64,000 bases of DNA from Flavobacterium covae (GCA_019565575.1 CP067379.1:2976001-3040000), one strand, 5' to 3'; positions 19,692 to 29,819 are shown, counted from the first letter of the stretch. The notes: a model not told the origin generated them from the sequence alone. Numbers and translations: made by a program.

Positions 19692-20371
19692 ATGTACGAC
19701 GAACTTAAATACTGGTATTTACGTGATCATAAACTTTTTAAAACCTTAAGTATGTCTCAACTTAAACAATTATGTATTATTGTTGGTTTTAAAAAAGCAA
19801 AAAAAGGTGAAATTATATATTTTTCTGATTCTGAAACACCTCGGGTTTTTTTATTAAAAAAGGGAAGTATAAAGATTGTAGCTATAGATCAAGAAGGAAA
19901 TGAAACTATAAAGACATTATCCAAAAAGGGGATCTTTTTGGAGAGCTAACTTTAGAACCTGATAAAACATCTAATGAACTAGCTATGGCACTTACAGAAG
20001 AAGTTTCTATATGCAGTTTTTTATTATCTGATTTTGAAAATTTAATGCTTAAATATCCTGATTTAGCATTAAGTTACATGAAATTTGTAGGACTAAAACT
20101 AAAACGAGTTAAAAACAATTATTCAAACCTAATGTCAAAGGATGCTAAAACACGTCTTAAAACATTTTTATTAGATTGGTGCGAAAAAGAAGGAAGTCAT
20201 CAAGGGGATAATATTATTTTAGAAAATTATTTAACTCAAACAGATATTGCCCAAATTATTTGTACTTCAAGGCCTACCGCTACTAAATTATTAATAGAGT
20301 TAGAAGAAAATGGTATTATCCGATATACTCGTAAGGAAATAATTATTCCTAACATTGAACTTTTACAATAA
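19692..20371 (+). CDS. Crp/Fnr-family transcriptional regulator (frameshifted)
   Basis: Cyclic-nucleotide-binding fold followed by a Crp-type helix-turn-helix: YLTQTDIAQIICTSRPTATKLLIELEENGIIRY. The start chosen is the ATG at 19692 (MYDELKYWYLRDHKLF), as in flavobacterial homologues; an upstream in-frame extension is hydrophobic and unlikely. The frame breaks at about 19923, where an A-run of five should be six (KKGDLFGELTLE). Full length is about 226 aa. There is no iron-sulfur cysteine pattern at the N-terminus, so it is not a classical Fnr. It precedes a thiol-redox operon in the same direction. Confidence 0.85.
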
Positions 20372-20455
20372 TATTTAGGTTTTTGTAAACTATCTTACAA
20401 AATACATTTTTTAGTCCTCTTAATTTTACACTGTAACAATAAAATAAAGAGAATT

Positions 20456-21046
20456 ATGAAAAATGTATTTTTTTATTTACTGTTTTTACCTTTAACACTT
20501 TTAGGACAAAAACATATAGCTTCTTCTTCTACTGAAATCAACCCTATCTTAATAGGAGAAACTTTACCTAATGCTCAAATTCAAAAAATAGATAGCAGTT
20601 TTGTTTCTAGCCATTCTATTATTAACAAAAAGAAAACGGTATTAATCGTATACCGCGGTGGTTGGTGTCCTTATTGCAATGTTCATTTAAGCAACATAGC
20701 ATCAATAGAAAATGACATTATCAAATTAGGTTATCAAATAATTGCAATTAGTCCAGACTCTCCTAGTTCTTTGATTAAAACTTCGGATAAAGATAAATTA
20801 AAGTATACTCTTTATTCTGATAGCAAAGGAGAGTTATTGACCGCTATGGGAATTACATACGAAGCTCCTTTAACCTACAAACCTATCATTAGTAAAGGTT
20901 CTAATAAAGTAAATAAAAATTTCTTACCTGTGTCTTCGTTATTTGTAATTAATGAGGAAAATAAAGTCATTTTTGAATATATAGCTCCTGATTACAAGAA
21001 TCGTATTTCAGACAAACTATTACTTAATGTATTAAAAAACTTATAA
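20456..21046 (+). CDS. Exported peroxiredoxin-like protein (AhpC/TSA fold)
   Basis: 196 aa with a signal peptide (MKNVFFYLLFLPLTLLGQ). The thioredoxin-fold active site is YRGGWCPYCNVHL, with C71 and C74; this CxxC arrangement belongs to the peroxiredoxin-like/Prx_like2 type rather than AhpC. It is expected to reduce peroxides in the periplasm. First gene of a likely operon with the thioredoxin gene (17-bp gap) and a propeller lipoprotein. Confidence 0.82.
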   Translation: MKNVFFYLLFLPLTLLGQKHIASSSTEINPILIGETLPNAQIQKIDSSFVSSHSIINKKKTVLIVYRGGWCPYCNVHLSNIASIENDIIKLGYQIIAISPDSPSSLIKTSDKDKLKYTLYSDSKGELLTAMGITYEAPLTYKPIISKGSNKVNKNFLPVSSLFVINEENKVIFEYIAPDYKNRISDKLLLNVLKNL

Positions 21047-21062
21047 TCAAATAAAATTAAAC

Positions 21063-21457
21063 ATGAAATTACTTACCACTATTGCCACACTTTTAATTAG
21101 TTTTTTCTTTTTTCGGGCAAACTTCCAAAAATTTAAAATTAGATCAACAGGAAAAAATAAAATTAGAAAAATTAACAATTGAAAAATATAATCAATTATT
21201 ATCAAGAGATTCAATAATAATTGTTGATTTTAATGCTAAATGGTGTGGTCCTTGTAAAAAATTAGCTCCTATTTTAGAAAAAGTTTCTAAGGAAAAAAAA
21301 TCAAGCTAATTAAAATAGATACTGACAAAAATCCTGAATTGGCTCAAAAATTAAACGTTGAAGGACTTCCCACCTTACATTATTACAAAAAGGTAAATTA
21401 ATTTGGGAAAATTTAGGTTTTATAAACGAAGAAGAACTTCTAAAAAAATTAAATTAA
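21063..21457 (+). CDS. Exported thioredoxin (three frameshifts)
   Basis: About 130 aa. Starts MKLLTTIATLLISFFFF (signal peptide), then in the next frame QTSKNLKLDQQEK...IIIVDFNAKWCGPCKKLAPILEKVSKE with the classic CGPC site, then IKLIKIDTDKNPELAQKLNVEGLPTL with the cis-proline, and KGKLIWENLGFINEEELLKKLN. The breaks are near 21110 (T-run), 21300 (A-run) and 21382. Three indels in under 400 bp make this either a poorly read stretch or a decaying gene. Probable electron donor to the peroxiredoxin just upstream. Confidence 0.75.
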
Positions 21458-21463
21458 TCTATT

Positions 21464-22483
21464 ATGAAAAACAAATTTTTAATTCTAACATTAAAGGCAT
21501 TTTTTGCAAGTTTTATAATTTTATCTTGTGATAAGAATAATGATGATCATAACCAAAATTTATATGAAGAAACGGTTGTCGTTGCAAACAGAAATTCTTC
21601 ATCTGTAAGTTTTTTGAATGCTAACACAAATGCTGTAACCAATACATTAAAAATTGCCAATTCAGAGCCCATGTATCTTGTTTTTGTTCCTTCAAAGGAT
21701 AAACTATATGTTGGAGATCGAAAAAACAAACAGGTTCATATTATTAATCCTAGTACACAAAAATTAGAAAGTTCAATAAACGTTGGCAATGGGGTTTTTC
21801 ACATGTGGGCTGATGGACTAGGGAAACAACTTTGGGTTAATAATGATATAGACAACACGATTTCTGTTATTGATCTGAATACTAATTCCGTTAGTAAAAC
21901 TATAAATGTAGATATGAAACCTCATGATGTTTTTTTAACAAAAGACGGAACGAAGGCTTATATATCTGTTTTTAATTCTGATCAGCAAATGCCTGACAAG
22001 GTATATTTATATTCTACTAGTAACTATGAAAAGTTAAAAGAAGTAAATGTTGGTAAAGATCCTCATTTATTTCACTTATCAAATAATAATAGGTTAATTG
22101 TTCCTTGTCAATCTGGTGAAATATATAATATAAATGGAGAAAATTTACAAATTATTTCACAAAAGTCATATCCTGGTGCTCATGGTCTATATCCTAATCC
22201 TAACTTAGAAAATATTTTTGTTACCAACATTATGGGTGGACAAATGTATTCTATTAAGACAAATGATTTAGTTCAAAATTATGATCCTATTTCAACTAGT
22301 AAACCTGTACCTCATAATTTAGTTTTAAATAAAGATGGGAATAAAATTTTTGCCACTCATTCAGGTTCAAATAGTACAACTGTATCTGTATATAAAATAA
22401 ATCAGAACAAATTAGTTTATGAGCAAGATATAACCGTTGAAAATAATCCATTTGGTCTAACCTATTATATAAGAAATAAATAA
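21464..22483 (+). CDS. YncE-like beta-propeller lipoprotein
   Basis: 339 aa, intact. The lipobox IILS-C22 gives a lipoprotein. The mature part is built of YVTN/40-residue propeller blades: VVVANRNSSSVSFLNANTNAV, KLYVGDRKNKQVHIINP, LWVNNDIDNTISVIDLNTNSV, AYISVFN, IFVTNIMGG and IFATHSGSNSTTVSVY. Such proteins bind ligands or partners at the cell surface or periplasm; some are metal-linked. It starts 6 bp after the thioredoxin gene, so it is in the same transcript. Confidence 0.8.
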   Translation: MKNKFLILTLKAFFASFIILSCDKNNDDHNQNLYEETVVVANRNSSSVSFLNANTNAVTNTLKIANSEPMYLVFVPSKDKLYVGDRKNKQVHIINPSTQKLESSINVGNGVFHMWADGLGKQLWVNNDIDNTISVIDLNTNSVSKTINVDMKPHDVFLTKDGTKAYISVFNSDQQMPDKVYLYSTSNYEKLKEVNVGKDPHLFHLSNNNRLIVPCQSGEIYNINGENLQIISQKSYPGAHGLYPNPNLENIFVTNIMGGQMYSIKTNDLVQNYDPISTSKPVPHNLVLNKDGNKIFATHSGSNSTTVSVYKINQNKLVYEQDITVENNPFGLTYYIRNK

Positions 22484-22502
22484 TTTTTTTATTATTTTAA
22501 TA

Positions 22503-22833
22503 ATACCATTTAAACTTAAAATATACTGGATTAAAAAATAAAGTTCTCGATACGTTTTTTTTATTTTAGAAATAACTCGAACAGACGGTTGAGTATATAA
22601 TTGAAATCATCGTTAGTTCGAGCGCGAAGCGCATCGAGAACCAACACTAATTTTTATTGCTTTTGTAGGGTAGTGTCTAAATCAACATGCGGTTTGTCAC
22701 TCCGACGTGAGGAGGAGTCTTATAATCAACATTATGTGATTTCTCCCTTTGGTTGACAAGATTGCGAACTTTTTGGACAGTCTCAAGGGTAAAAAAATAG
22801 TATTATGTGGAAATTTCAAAGTTTAAATGGTAT
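22503..22833. repeat. Interspersed repeat copy D, intact (331 bp)
   Basis: Bounded by perfect 15-bp terminal inverted repeats ATACCATTTAAACTT and AAGTTTAAATGGTAT. Non-coding. Contains a hairpin core ACTCCgacgtgaGGAGT and the phrase AACTTTTTGGACAGTCTC, which resembles the end of an IS1182-type element. Confidence 0.85.
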
Positions 22834-23216
22834 AATAAATACGATCAAGTATCTATTTAAATAAAATTTTCAATGTAATATATCTTTAGTGGAGAAAGGA
22901 ATATTTTTAAAAATCCCTTATATTATTCAATCATTTAATTTAGTCTATCAAAAACAAGATTTTATAGTAATGTAGTAATAAAAATTCTTGCTATAATAAA
23001 AATTATGACTAATTATTATTCCTTTCTCTACTATTCTCTAAGAACATTTATTCCTTTAAGATATAAAATTAATTTTACCAATTGTACTATTTTGAATAGC
23101 ATTTTATAAATTTATTACTAGCCTAAATTATATTTCTTTTACAATAAATGTTTACTTCTCTATTTTATATAAAATAGATTTCAAAAAGACTTTAATCAAT
23201 TTAAAAAGACGTTTTT
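22834..23216. other. AT-rich spacer without a supported gene
   Basis: 383 bp between repeat copy D and the DinB-like gene. I see no coding frame, tRNA or terminator. It presumably contains the promoter of the four-gene cluster beginning at 23217, but no convincing TAnnTTTG element stands out. Confidence 0.4.
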
Positions 23217-23705
23217 ATGAATTTTACTTCAGTTAAAAATAGGCTTATTGAGCTAAAAGAAATTATGATACAATTAAATGATTGTGATTTTATTATTCCT
23301 ATTTCTTCTTTAAGTAACGCTACAATAGGGGAACATATTCGACATATTATTGAATTATATCAAGCTCTTTTAAAAGGATATGATAATAATATAATTAATT
23401 ATGATACTAGAGAACGAGATGTTAGTATACAAACTGTAAAAAAGTGTGCTATTTCAGCTATTGATTTAATTATTAATGAAATAGAAAAAGAAAATAAAAA
23501 ATTAATAATAGAGCATTTTATTTCTGGTATTCCAACTTTTATAGAAACGAATTATTTTAGAGAAGTGCTTTATAATTTAGAACATTGTATTCATCATCAA
23601 GCTCTAATAAAAGTTGCTTTATTAAATTTTAATTATATACAAATTTCAGAAACATTTGGTATTGCTCCATCTACTATTGAATTTCGAAAAATATGTGCAC
23701 AGTAA
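23217..23705 (+). CDS. DinB-family protein
   Basis: 162 aa. Four-helix DinB-like fold with potential metal-binding histidines in ATIGEHIRHIIELYQALL and YNLEHCIHHQALIKVAL, and the conserved tail FGIAPSTIEFRKICAQ. DinB-like proteins include thiol-dependent transferases and many of unknown function. The stop overlaps the next gene start by 13 bp, so the two are translationally coupled. Confidence 0.8.
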   Translation: MNFTSVKNRLIELKEIMIQLNDCDFIIPISSLSNATIGEHIRHIIELYQALLKGYDNNIINYDTRERDVSIQTVKKCAISAIDLIINEIEKENKKLIIEHFISGIPTFIETNYFREVLYNLEHCIHHQALIKVALLNFNYIQISETFGIAPSTIEFRKICAQ

Positions 23706-24395
23706 GTTACGTTTTTAGCAATAACACGATCATCATTACTTCTAATAGAGATGAAAAAAATGGGTCGCCCTAAAGCATTAGTTCCAAAATCTTATATGGG
23801 TGAGCAAAAAAAAATGTTTTTCCCAAAAGACTCAAAAGCAGGTGGCACTTGGTATGTATTAGATGATAAGGGAAATATAATTGTTTTACTAAATGGTGCA
23901 TCTGAAAAACACATTCCTAAAGAAAATTACCGAAAAAGTAGGGGTTTAATTTTGCTTGAAATTTTTGATAGCGGTCATTGTATAAATAAATGGTTAGAAA
24001 TAAACCTAACTGATATAGAACCTTTTACATTAATTGTTTATACTCATAAACAACTCTATCAACTACGTTGGGATGGTACTGCAAAAAATACTTTAAAATT
24101 AAATCCTCAAGGAAAATATATATGGTCTTCTTCTACACTCTATTCTAATCTTATAAGAAAAGAAAGAGAATCATTATTTAACACATTTATCCAAAATAAG
24201 GATATAATTTATGCTAAAGATATAGCCTATTTTCATCAACATACAAATTCAGATGATAAAGAAAATGGATTGGTCATTAACCGAAATGATACTTTCATTA
24301 CACAAAGTATTACTCAAACGATTATAAATCAAAATAAAATGATTTTTAATTACAAAGATTTGATTACTGAAGAAATTTACGAGAACTCTTTTTAA
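23693..24395 (+). CDS. NRDE/TANGO2-family protein (frameshifted)
   Basis: Starts at 23693 with MCTVSYVFSNNTIIITSNRDE, inside the end of the DinB gene. Cys2 is the N-terminal-nucleophile-type cysteine and NRDE is the family signature. An A-run of seven at 23754-23760 breaks the frame; with six it continues MGRPKALVPKSYMGEQKKMFFPKDSKAGGTWYVLDDKG, where GGTW is also family-conserved. About 233 aa. Related proteins have been linked to haem trafficking and to acyl-CoA metabolism in eukaryotes; the bacterial role is unknown. Confidence 0.82.
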
Positions 24396-24402
24396 TGTTA
24401 TA

Positions 24403-25425
24403 ATGAAACTTTTCATACATAAACTAACACATTGGGAATATTGGCCCTTTCAGATTCTTTATATACCTATTTATTTTTTATGGATCTATTATGCTATCCG
24501 TTCTCGTACTTTATTCTTCTTTAATACCGTAAATCCAACCATTAAAAATGGAGGTTTTTTTAATGAAAGTAAGAATGATATATATCATTTAATCCCACAG
24601 CAGTACTATCCTAAAACATATTTAATAAATTACAAAGATTCTATTGAACAGGTTTCAACACATTCGCTTGTTTTTCCTTTTATTGCAAAACCTGACATTG
24701 GTTTACGAGGAAGTGCTGTAAGACGAATTTATTCTTTGGAAGATTTAAAAAAATACCATAAAAATGTTAATTTTAATTACCTCCTTCAAGAATTAATTCC
24801 TTTTTCTAACGAAATTGGGATCTTTTATGTTCGTTTTCCGAATGAAAAACAAGGTCGTATTACAGGAATCGTATCAAAAGAGTTTATGATTATAACAGGC
24901 GACGGAAAAAACACTATTGAAAACCTCATCAAACTAAATCCGCGTTATGAATTACAGCTAAATGTCTTACGAAAAGAATTAGGCTCAAAAATTCATACTA
25001 TTTTACCCAAAGGAAAAACCTATAATCTTGTCCCTTTTGGTAATCATTCTAGAGGAACAAAATTTGTTGATATCAGCTACAAAATTTCCGAAAGACTAAC
25101 ACAAGTAATCGACAATATGTGTCAACAAATAAATGGTTTTTATTATGGTCGCATGGACTTAATGTATAATACTTGGGAAGAGTTAGAAAATGGAAAAAAT
25201 TTTATGATTGTAGAACTAAACGGCTCTGCAAGTGAACCTACCCATATTTACGATCCTAATCATTCTATCTTCTTTGCTTGGAAAGAAATAGCTCGACACG
25301 TTCGTTATATGTTTAAAATTAGTCAACAAAATCATATAAAAGGAGTTCCTTATCTTAACCATAAAGAAGGCATGAATGAATATCGTAAGCATCAAGAACA
25401 TTTTTATAAGCTTACTCAAATTTAA
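24403..25425 (+). CDS. ATP-grasp ligase-like protein
   Basis: 340 aa. Begins with a hydrophobic segment (WPFQILYIPIYFLWIYYAI), then an ATP-grasp core: FIAKPDIGLRGSAVRRI (nucleotide-binding loop), YLLQELIPFSNEIGIFYVRFP, FYYGRMDLMYN and MIVELNGSASEPTHIYDP (metal-binding Glu/Asn). It resembles D-Ala-D-Ala ligase-like proteins of unknown substrate. It starts 7 bp after the NRDE gene and belongs to the same operon. Confidence 0.8.
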   Translation: MKLFIHKLTHWEYWPFQILYIPIYFLWIYYAIRSRTLFFFNTVNPTIKNGGFFNESKNDIYHLIPQQYYPKTYLINYKDSIEQVSTHSLVFPFIAKPDIGLRGSAVRRIYSLEDLKKYHKNVNFNYLLQELIPFSNEIGIFYVRFPNEKQGRITGIVSKEFMIITGDGKNTIENLIKLNPRYELQLNVLRKELGSKIHTILPKGKTYNLVPFGNHSRGTKFVDISYKISERLTQVIDNMCQQINGFYYGRMDLMYNTWEELENGKNFMIVELNGSASEPTHIYDPNHSIFFAWKEIARHVRYMFKISQQNHIKGVPYLNHKEGMNEYRKHQEHFYKLTQI

Positions 25426-25479
25426 TCATAATTTAAAAAAATTATAAATATAACTTAAGACAGAATAAATTTTATACTA

Positions 25480-26121
25480 TTGAATTTAAAAATAAAAAAT
25501 ATAGTAGTAGGTTTTACTATTAGCTTTATAGGTTCTATACCACTTGGTTATTTAAACATAATAGGTTTACATTATTATAAAAAAAGCAACCTGTTTTCTA
25601 CCCTAGTTTATTTACTAGGTGTAGTGCTTATAGAAAGTTTTATAATTTATTTTACAGCTAAAGGTATTTCTAGAATTAATTTAAATCCTAAATTAAAAAC
25701 AAAAATTTCTTTATTCAGTATACTTTTCTTATTACTTCTCTCCTATTTAGCTAAACAACCCGTTGATTTAGAAAAAACAAACAATCAAGTTTTTATTTTA
25801 AAACAAATACTAGAACATCCTCTTTGTACAGGGATGCTATTTAGTGGTCTTAACTTTTCCCAAATTCCATTTTGGTTGAGTTGGAATGTATATATCCTAA
25901 ACGAAAAATATATAATTCCTTCACAAAACGGACTTCTTTTATACACTTTTGGAGCTGTAGTAGGAACTTATACTGGTATGCTTAGCTTAATTATTTTTTT
26001 AGATAAAACTACAAACTATATTCAATTACCACTTCAAAAATACATCTCTGTTTTTTTTATTTCTTTAGCCATTTGGCAGAGTTTTATCCTAATAAAAAAC
26101 AGGTACATTTCTAAAAACTAA
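25480..26121 (+). CDS. LysE/RhtB-like membrane exporter
   Basis: 213 aa with about six membrane segments. The start FTISFIGSIPLGYLNIIGLHYYKK has the Gly-Pro-turn seen in LysE-type exporters. No ATG fits, so a TTG at 25480 is used. It lies 54 bp after the ATP-grasp gene and could export that enzyme's product, but this is inference. Confidence 0.65.
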   Translation: MNLKIKNIVVGFTISFIGSIPLGYLNIIGLHYYKKSNLFSTLVYLLGVVLIESFIIYFTAKGISRINLNPKLKTKISLFSILFLLLLSYLAKQPVDLEKTNNQVFILKQILEHPLCTGMLFSGLNFSQIPFWLSWNVYILNEKYIIPSQNGLLLYTFGAVVGTYTGMLSLIIFLDKTTNYIQLPLQKYISVFFISLAIWQSFILIKNRYISKN

Positions 26122-26982
26122 ACATTCCTTATACAAGTATTATATATTATTATATTCTTCTTTTTAATATTTATGTTATCTGATAATATGATTTCTCCTA
26201 TAGTCAAAATAATAGACTAAACGTTGAAAGTTTTAATTTTTCAGACACCCTCCAATTATTTACTTATATCCAAGAAGTAATCTATAAACTATTAATTTTA
26301 AAGGTAAAGATAAAAAACGTATAGAATTGATATAATCTATTTTATAACATATTAATTAAATTAATAAATTAAATCATAATTTGTTTAATAAACAATTTTT
26401 ATTAGTAGGCATATTTTACACAATATTACAGTATATAATACCATTTAAACTTAAAATATAATGGATTAAAAAGTAAAATTCTTTATCTGTTTTTTTCATT
26501 TTTAAAACAACTCGAACAAAGGGTTGAGTATATAATTGAAATCATCGTTAGTTTGAGCGCGAAGCACATCGAGAACCAACACTAATTTTTATTGCTTTTG
26601 TAGGATAGTGTCTAAATCAACATGCAGTTTGTCACTCCTACATAAGGAGGAATCTCATAATCAGCGTTATGTGATTTCTCCCTTTGGTCGAAATGAAAGA
26701 TTGCGAACTTTTTAGACAGTCTTAAGGTTAAAAAAATAGTATTATGAGAAAGTTTCAAAGTTTAAATGGTATAATACTTTCTTTATTATCATTTAAATCA
26801 GTTAATTCAAACTTTTCTTTATCTATTTTAAATATTTATTTTTCAATTATATAAAAGGGTTTATTTAATTTAAAATTTTAATTATTTCGTTAAAAAATAT
26901 AAAACCCATAAAACTCTACATATTATTTTAAAAAGTCTGTAAAATGAAAATCTATAGCTCTTATTTTGAAATTATATTTCTT
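26122..26982. other. Gene-free spacer containing repeat copy E
   Basis: 861 bp between the exporter gene and uvrA. About 335 bp (26438-26772) is the interspersed repeat; the rest is AT-rich sequence with no supportable gene. Confidence 0.6.
26438..26772. repeat. Interspersed repeat copy E, intact (335 bp)
   Basis: Same 15-bp terminal inverted repeats as copy D (ATACCATTTAAACTT / AAGTTTAAATGGTAT), same orientation, and the same internal landmarks with scattered substitutions. Non-coding. Confidence 0.85.
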
Positions 26983-26990
26983 TACCTTTG
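26983..26990 (+). promoter_or_regulatory. -7 promoter element of uvrA
   Basis: TACCTTTG fits TAnnTTTG and lies 21 bp before the ATG at 27012. A TTG at 26966-26968 is a weak -33 candidate. Confidence 0.55.
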
Positions 26991-27011
26991 TAAAAATTGG
27001 TTTTGCTTAAA

Positions 27012-29819
27012 ATGATACAAGATATTCATACTCTAGACCCCAAAAAAAATATACTTATAAAAGGAGCACAGATTCATAATCTAAAAAATTTAGATGTTGC
27101 AATTCCCAGAAATAAACTAATTGTTATCACAGGATTATCAGGCTCTGGAAAATCAAGTTTAGCATTTGATACATTATATGCAGAAGGTCAACGCAGATAT
27201 GTAGAAAGTCTTTCTAGTTATGCACGACAATTTTTAGGTAGGCTTGACAAACCAAAAGTTGATTATATTAAAGGAATTGCACCAGCTGTAGCAATAGAAC
27301 AAAAAGTAAATACTACAAACGCAAGATCTACAGTAGGTACTTCCACCGAAATTTATGATTACCTAAAACTACTATTTGCTCGAATAGGTAAAACCTACTC
27401 TCCTATTTCTGGTTTAGAAGTCAAAAAACACACAGTAACTGATGTAATAGAACACGTCCAAAAACTAGAAGAAGGAAAACGCTACTTACTTTTATCTCCA
27501 ATACATTTAGAAAAAGGAAGAACATTAGAAAACAAATTAAAAATTCTCTTACAACAAGGTTTCAGTAGAATATTAATTAATAATGAAACCATTCGTCTAG
27601 ATGAATTTACTGATTCCCAAGAATTACACTCAAAAGATATTTATAAAGACAAGGAAATTTTATTAATTATAGATCGTTTAGTTGTAAAACACGAAGAAGA
27701 TTTTTACAATCGGTTAGCCGATGCTATTCAAACAGCTTTTTATGAAGGCAAAGGATTTTGTTATTTACAAGAGCTTAATACTACTGAAAAAATAATTTTT
27801 AGTGCTAATTTTGAATTAGATGGTCTTTCTTTTTTAGAACCTAACGTTCATCTATTTAGCTTCAACAATCCTTATGGAGCCTGTCCTACCTGCGAAGGAT
27901 ATGGAAATATAATAGGAATAGATCAAGATCTCGTAATCCCTAATACGGCATTATCTGTGTATGAAAACTGCATAGCACCATGGAAAGGCGAAAGCATGAG
28001 TTGGTACCGGGATCAATTAGTAAATAATTCGCATAAATTTGATTTCCCTATTCATAAACCCTATTTTCAGCTAGAAGAATCACAAAAACAGTTAATTTGG
28101 GAAGGGAATCAATACTTTGAAGGACTTACTTCTTTTTTTAAAGAATTAGAAGAAAAAAACTATAAAATTCAAAATCGTGTTTTGCTATCACGCTATAGAG
28201 GCAAAACAAAATGTTCAATATGCAAAGGAAAACGATTAAGACCTGAGGCTAGTTATGTAAAAATTAATCACAAGACATTACCAGAACTTGTAGATTTGCC
28301 CATCCGTAAATTAATCCCTTTTTTTAACGACCTAACATTATCAGAATACGATGCAAAAGTAGCCAAACGATTACTTATAGAAATCAATAATAGATTAGCT
28401 TTCTTAGAAAATGTAGGTCTAGATTATCTGACTTTAAATAGAAATTCTGCTACTCTTTCAGGCGGCGAATCACAACGTATCAACTTAGCTACATCACTAG
28501 GAAGCAGTTTAGTAGGTTCTATGTATATACTAGATGAACCTAGTATAGGATTACATCCTAAAGACACTGAAAAACTAAATAAAGTACTAGAATCATTACG
28601 CGATTTAGGCAATACCGTAATAGTAGTAGAACATGATGAGGATATTATGAAATCAGCTGATATGATCATAGATATTGGTCCCGAAGCAGGTACCTACGGA
28701 GGAAACTTAGTAGCACAAGGCACGTATGAAGAAATACTAAAATCTAACTCTCTTACTTCCCAATATTTAAATGGAAAACGCACTATAGACGTTCCTAAAA
28801 AAAGAAGAAAATTTAAAAATCATATAGATATTATTGGAGCTAGAGAAAACAATTTACAAAATATTGATGTCACTATTCCTCTAGATGTACTAACCATCAT
28901 TACAGGTGTATCAGGATCTGGTAAAAGCACATTAGTAAAAAAAATACTATATCCCGCCCTACAAAAACAATTAGAAAGTGTAAGCGAAAAACCAGGTCAA
29001 TTTACCGAAATATCTGGCAACTATTCTCATATTAAACATGTAGAATATGTAGACCAAAACCCTATAGGTCGTAGTTCTCGATCCAATCCCGTTACATATA
29101 TAAAAGCATACGATGATATTCGTGATTTATTTGCTAAAGAAAAAGTTTCAAAACTAAGAGGATACCAACCTAAACATTTTTCTTTTAATGTAGATGGAGG
29201 TAGATGTGAAAGTTGCAAAGGAGAAGGAACAATCAATGTCGAAATGGTTTTCATGGCAGATGTTTCATTACCTTGTGAAACTTGTAACGGAAAACGTTTT
29301 AAAAAAGAAATTTTAGAAATACAATTTGAAGGTAAAAATATAGATGACATCCTCAACTTAACTATAGACGATGCCTTAGCTTTCTTTAAAACAAACAATC
29401 AAAATAAAATCATTCAAAAACTACAACCTCTACAAGATGTTGGACTAGGTTATGTACAATTAGGTCAATCTTCTTCCACTCTATCTGGAGGCGAAGCACA
29501 ACGAATTAAGCTTGCTTCTTTTTTAGTTAAAGGAACTACAAAAGATAAAGCTCTTTTTATTTTTGACGAACCTACAACAGGTCTTCATTTTCATGATATT
29601 AAAAAATTATTAAAATCTTTTGATGCCTTAATAGAAAAAGGACATTCTATTTTAGTTATCGAACACAATCTTGATATGATTAAATGTGCTGACTATATTA
29701 TAGATTTAGGTCCTGAAGGTGGAGAAAATGGAGGACAATTACTAGCTTTTGGTACACCTGAACAAATAACAAAAGAAAAAAAATCAATTACAGGATATTA
29801 CCTAAAAAGTAAATTATAA
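27012..29819 (+). CDS. uvrA: Excinuclease ABC subunit A
   Basis: 935 aa, intact; damage-recognition ATPase of nucleotide excision repair. Two ABC modules: Walker A GLSGSGKSS (41-49) with LATSLGSSLVGSMYILDEPSIGLH, and ITGVSGSGKSTLVKK with LFIFDEPTTGLH. Signature sequences LSGGESQR and LSGGEAQR are present. The C-terminal zinc finger is complete (CESCKGEGTINVEM...CETCNGKRF). The first finger has only CPTCEGYG; the preceding Cys pair is replaced (ANFELDGLSFLEPN), as I recall for other Bacteroidetes UvrA. An upstream TTG at 26997 is in frame, but the ATG matches homologues better. Confidence 0.93.
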   Translation: MIQDIHTLDPKKNILIKGAQIHNLKNLDVAIPRNKLIVITGLSGSGKSSLAFDTLYAEGQRRYVESLSSYARQFLGRLDKPKVDYIKGIAPAVAIEQKVNTTNARSTVGTSTEIYDYLKLLFARIGKTYSPISGLEVKKHTVTDVIEHVQKLEEGKRYLLLSPIHLEKGRTLENKLKILLQQGFSRILINNETIRLDEFTDSQELHSKDIYKDKEILLIIDRLVVKHEEDFYNRLADAIQTAFYEGKGFCYLQELNTTEKIIFSANFELDGLSFLEPNVHLFSFNNPYGACPTCEGYGNIIGIDQDLVIPNTALSVYENCIAPWKGESMSWYRDQLVNNSHKFDFPIHKPYFQLEESQKQLIWEGNQYFEGLTSFFKELEEKNYKIQNRVLLSRYRGKTKCSICKGKRLRPEASYVKINHKTLPELVDLPIRKLIPFFNDLTLSEYDAKVAKRLLIEINNRLAFLENVGLDYLTLNRNSATLSGGESQRINLATSLGSSLVGSMYILDEPSIGLHPKDTEKLNKVLESLRDLGNTVIVVEHDEDIMKSADMIIDIGPEAGTYGGNLVAQGTYEEILKSNSLTSQYLNGKRTIDVPKKRRKFKNHIDIIGARENNLQNIDVTIPLDVLTIITGVSGSGKSTLVKKILYPALQKQLESVSEKPGQFTEISGNYSHIKHVEYVDQNPIGRSSRSNPVTYIKAYDDIRDLFAKEKVSKLRGYQPKHFSFNVDGGRCESCKGEGTINVEMVFMADVSLPCETCNGKRFKKEILEIQFEGKNIDDILNLTIDDALAFFKTNNQNKIIQKLQPLQDVGLGYVQLGQSSSTLSGGEAQRIKLASFLVKGTTKDKALFIFDEPTTGLHFHDIKKLLKSFDALIEKGHSILVIEHNLDMIKCADYIIDLGPEGGENGGQLLAFGTPEQITKEKKSITGYYLKSKL

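Noticed and set aside
27012..29819. UvrA as a defective or divergent second UvrA because of the incomplete first zinc finger
   Set aside because: All ATPase and signature motifs and the C-terminal finger are intact, and the missing Cys pair appears to be usual in this lineage.
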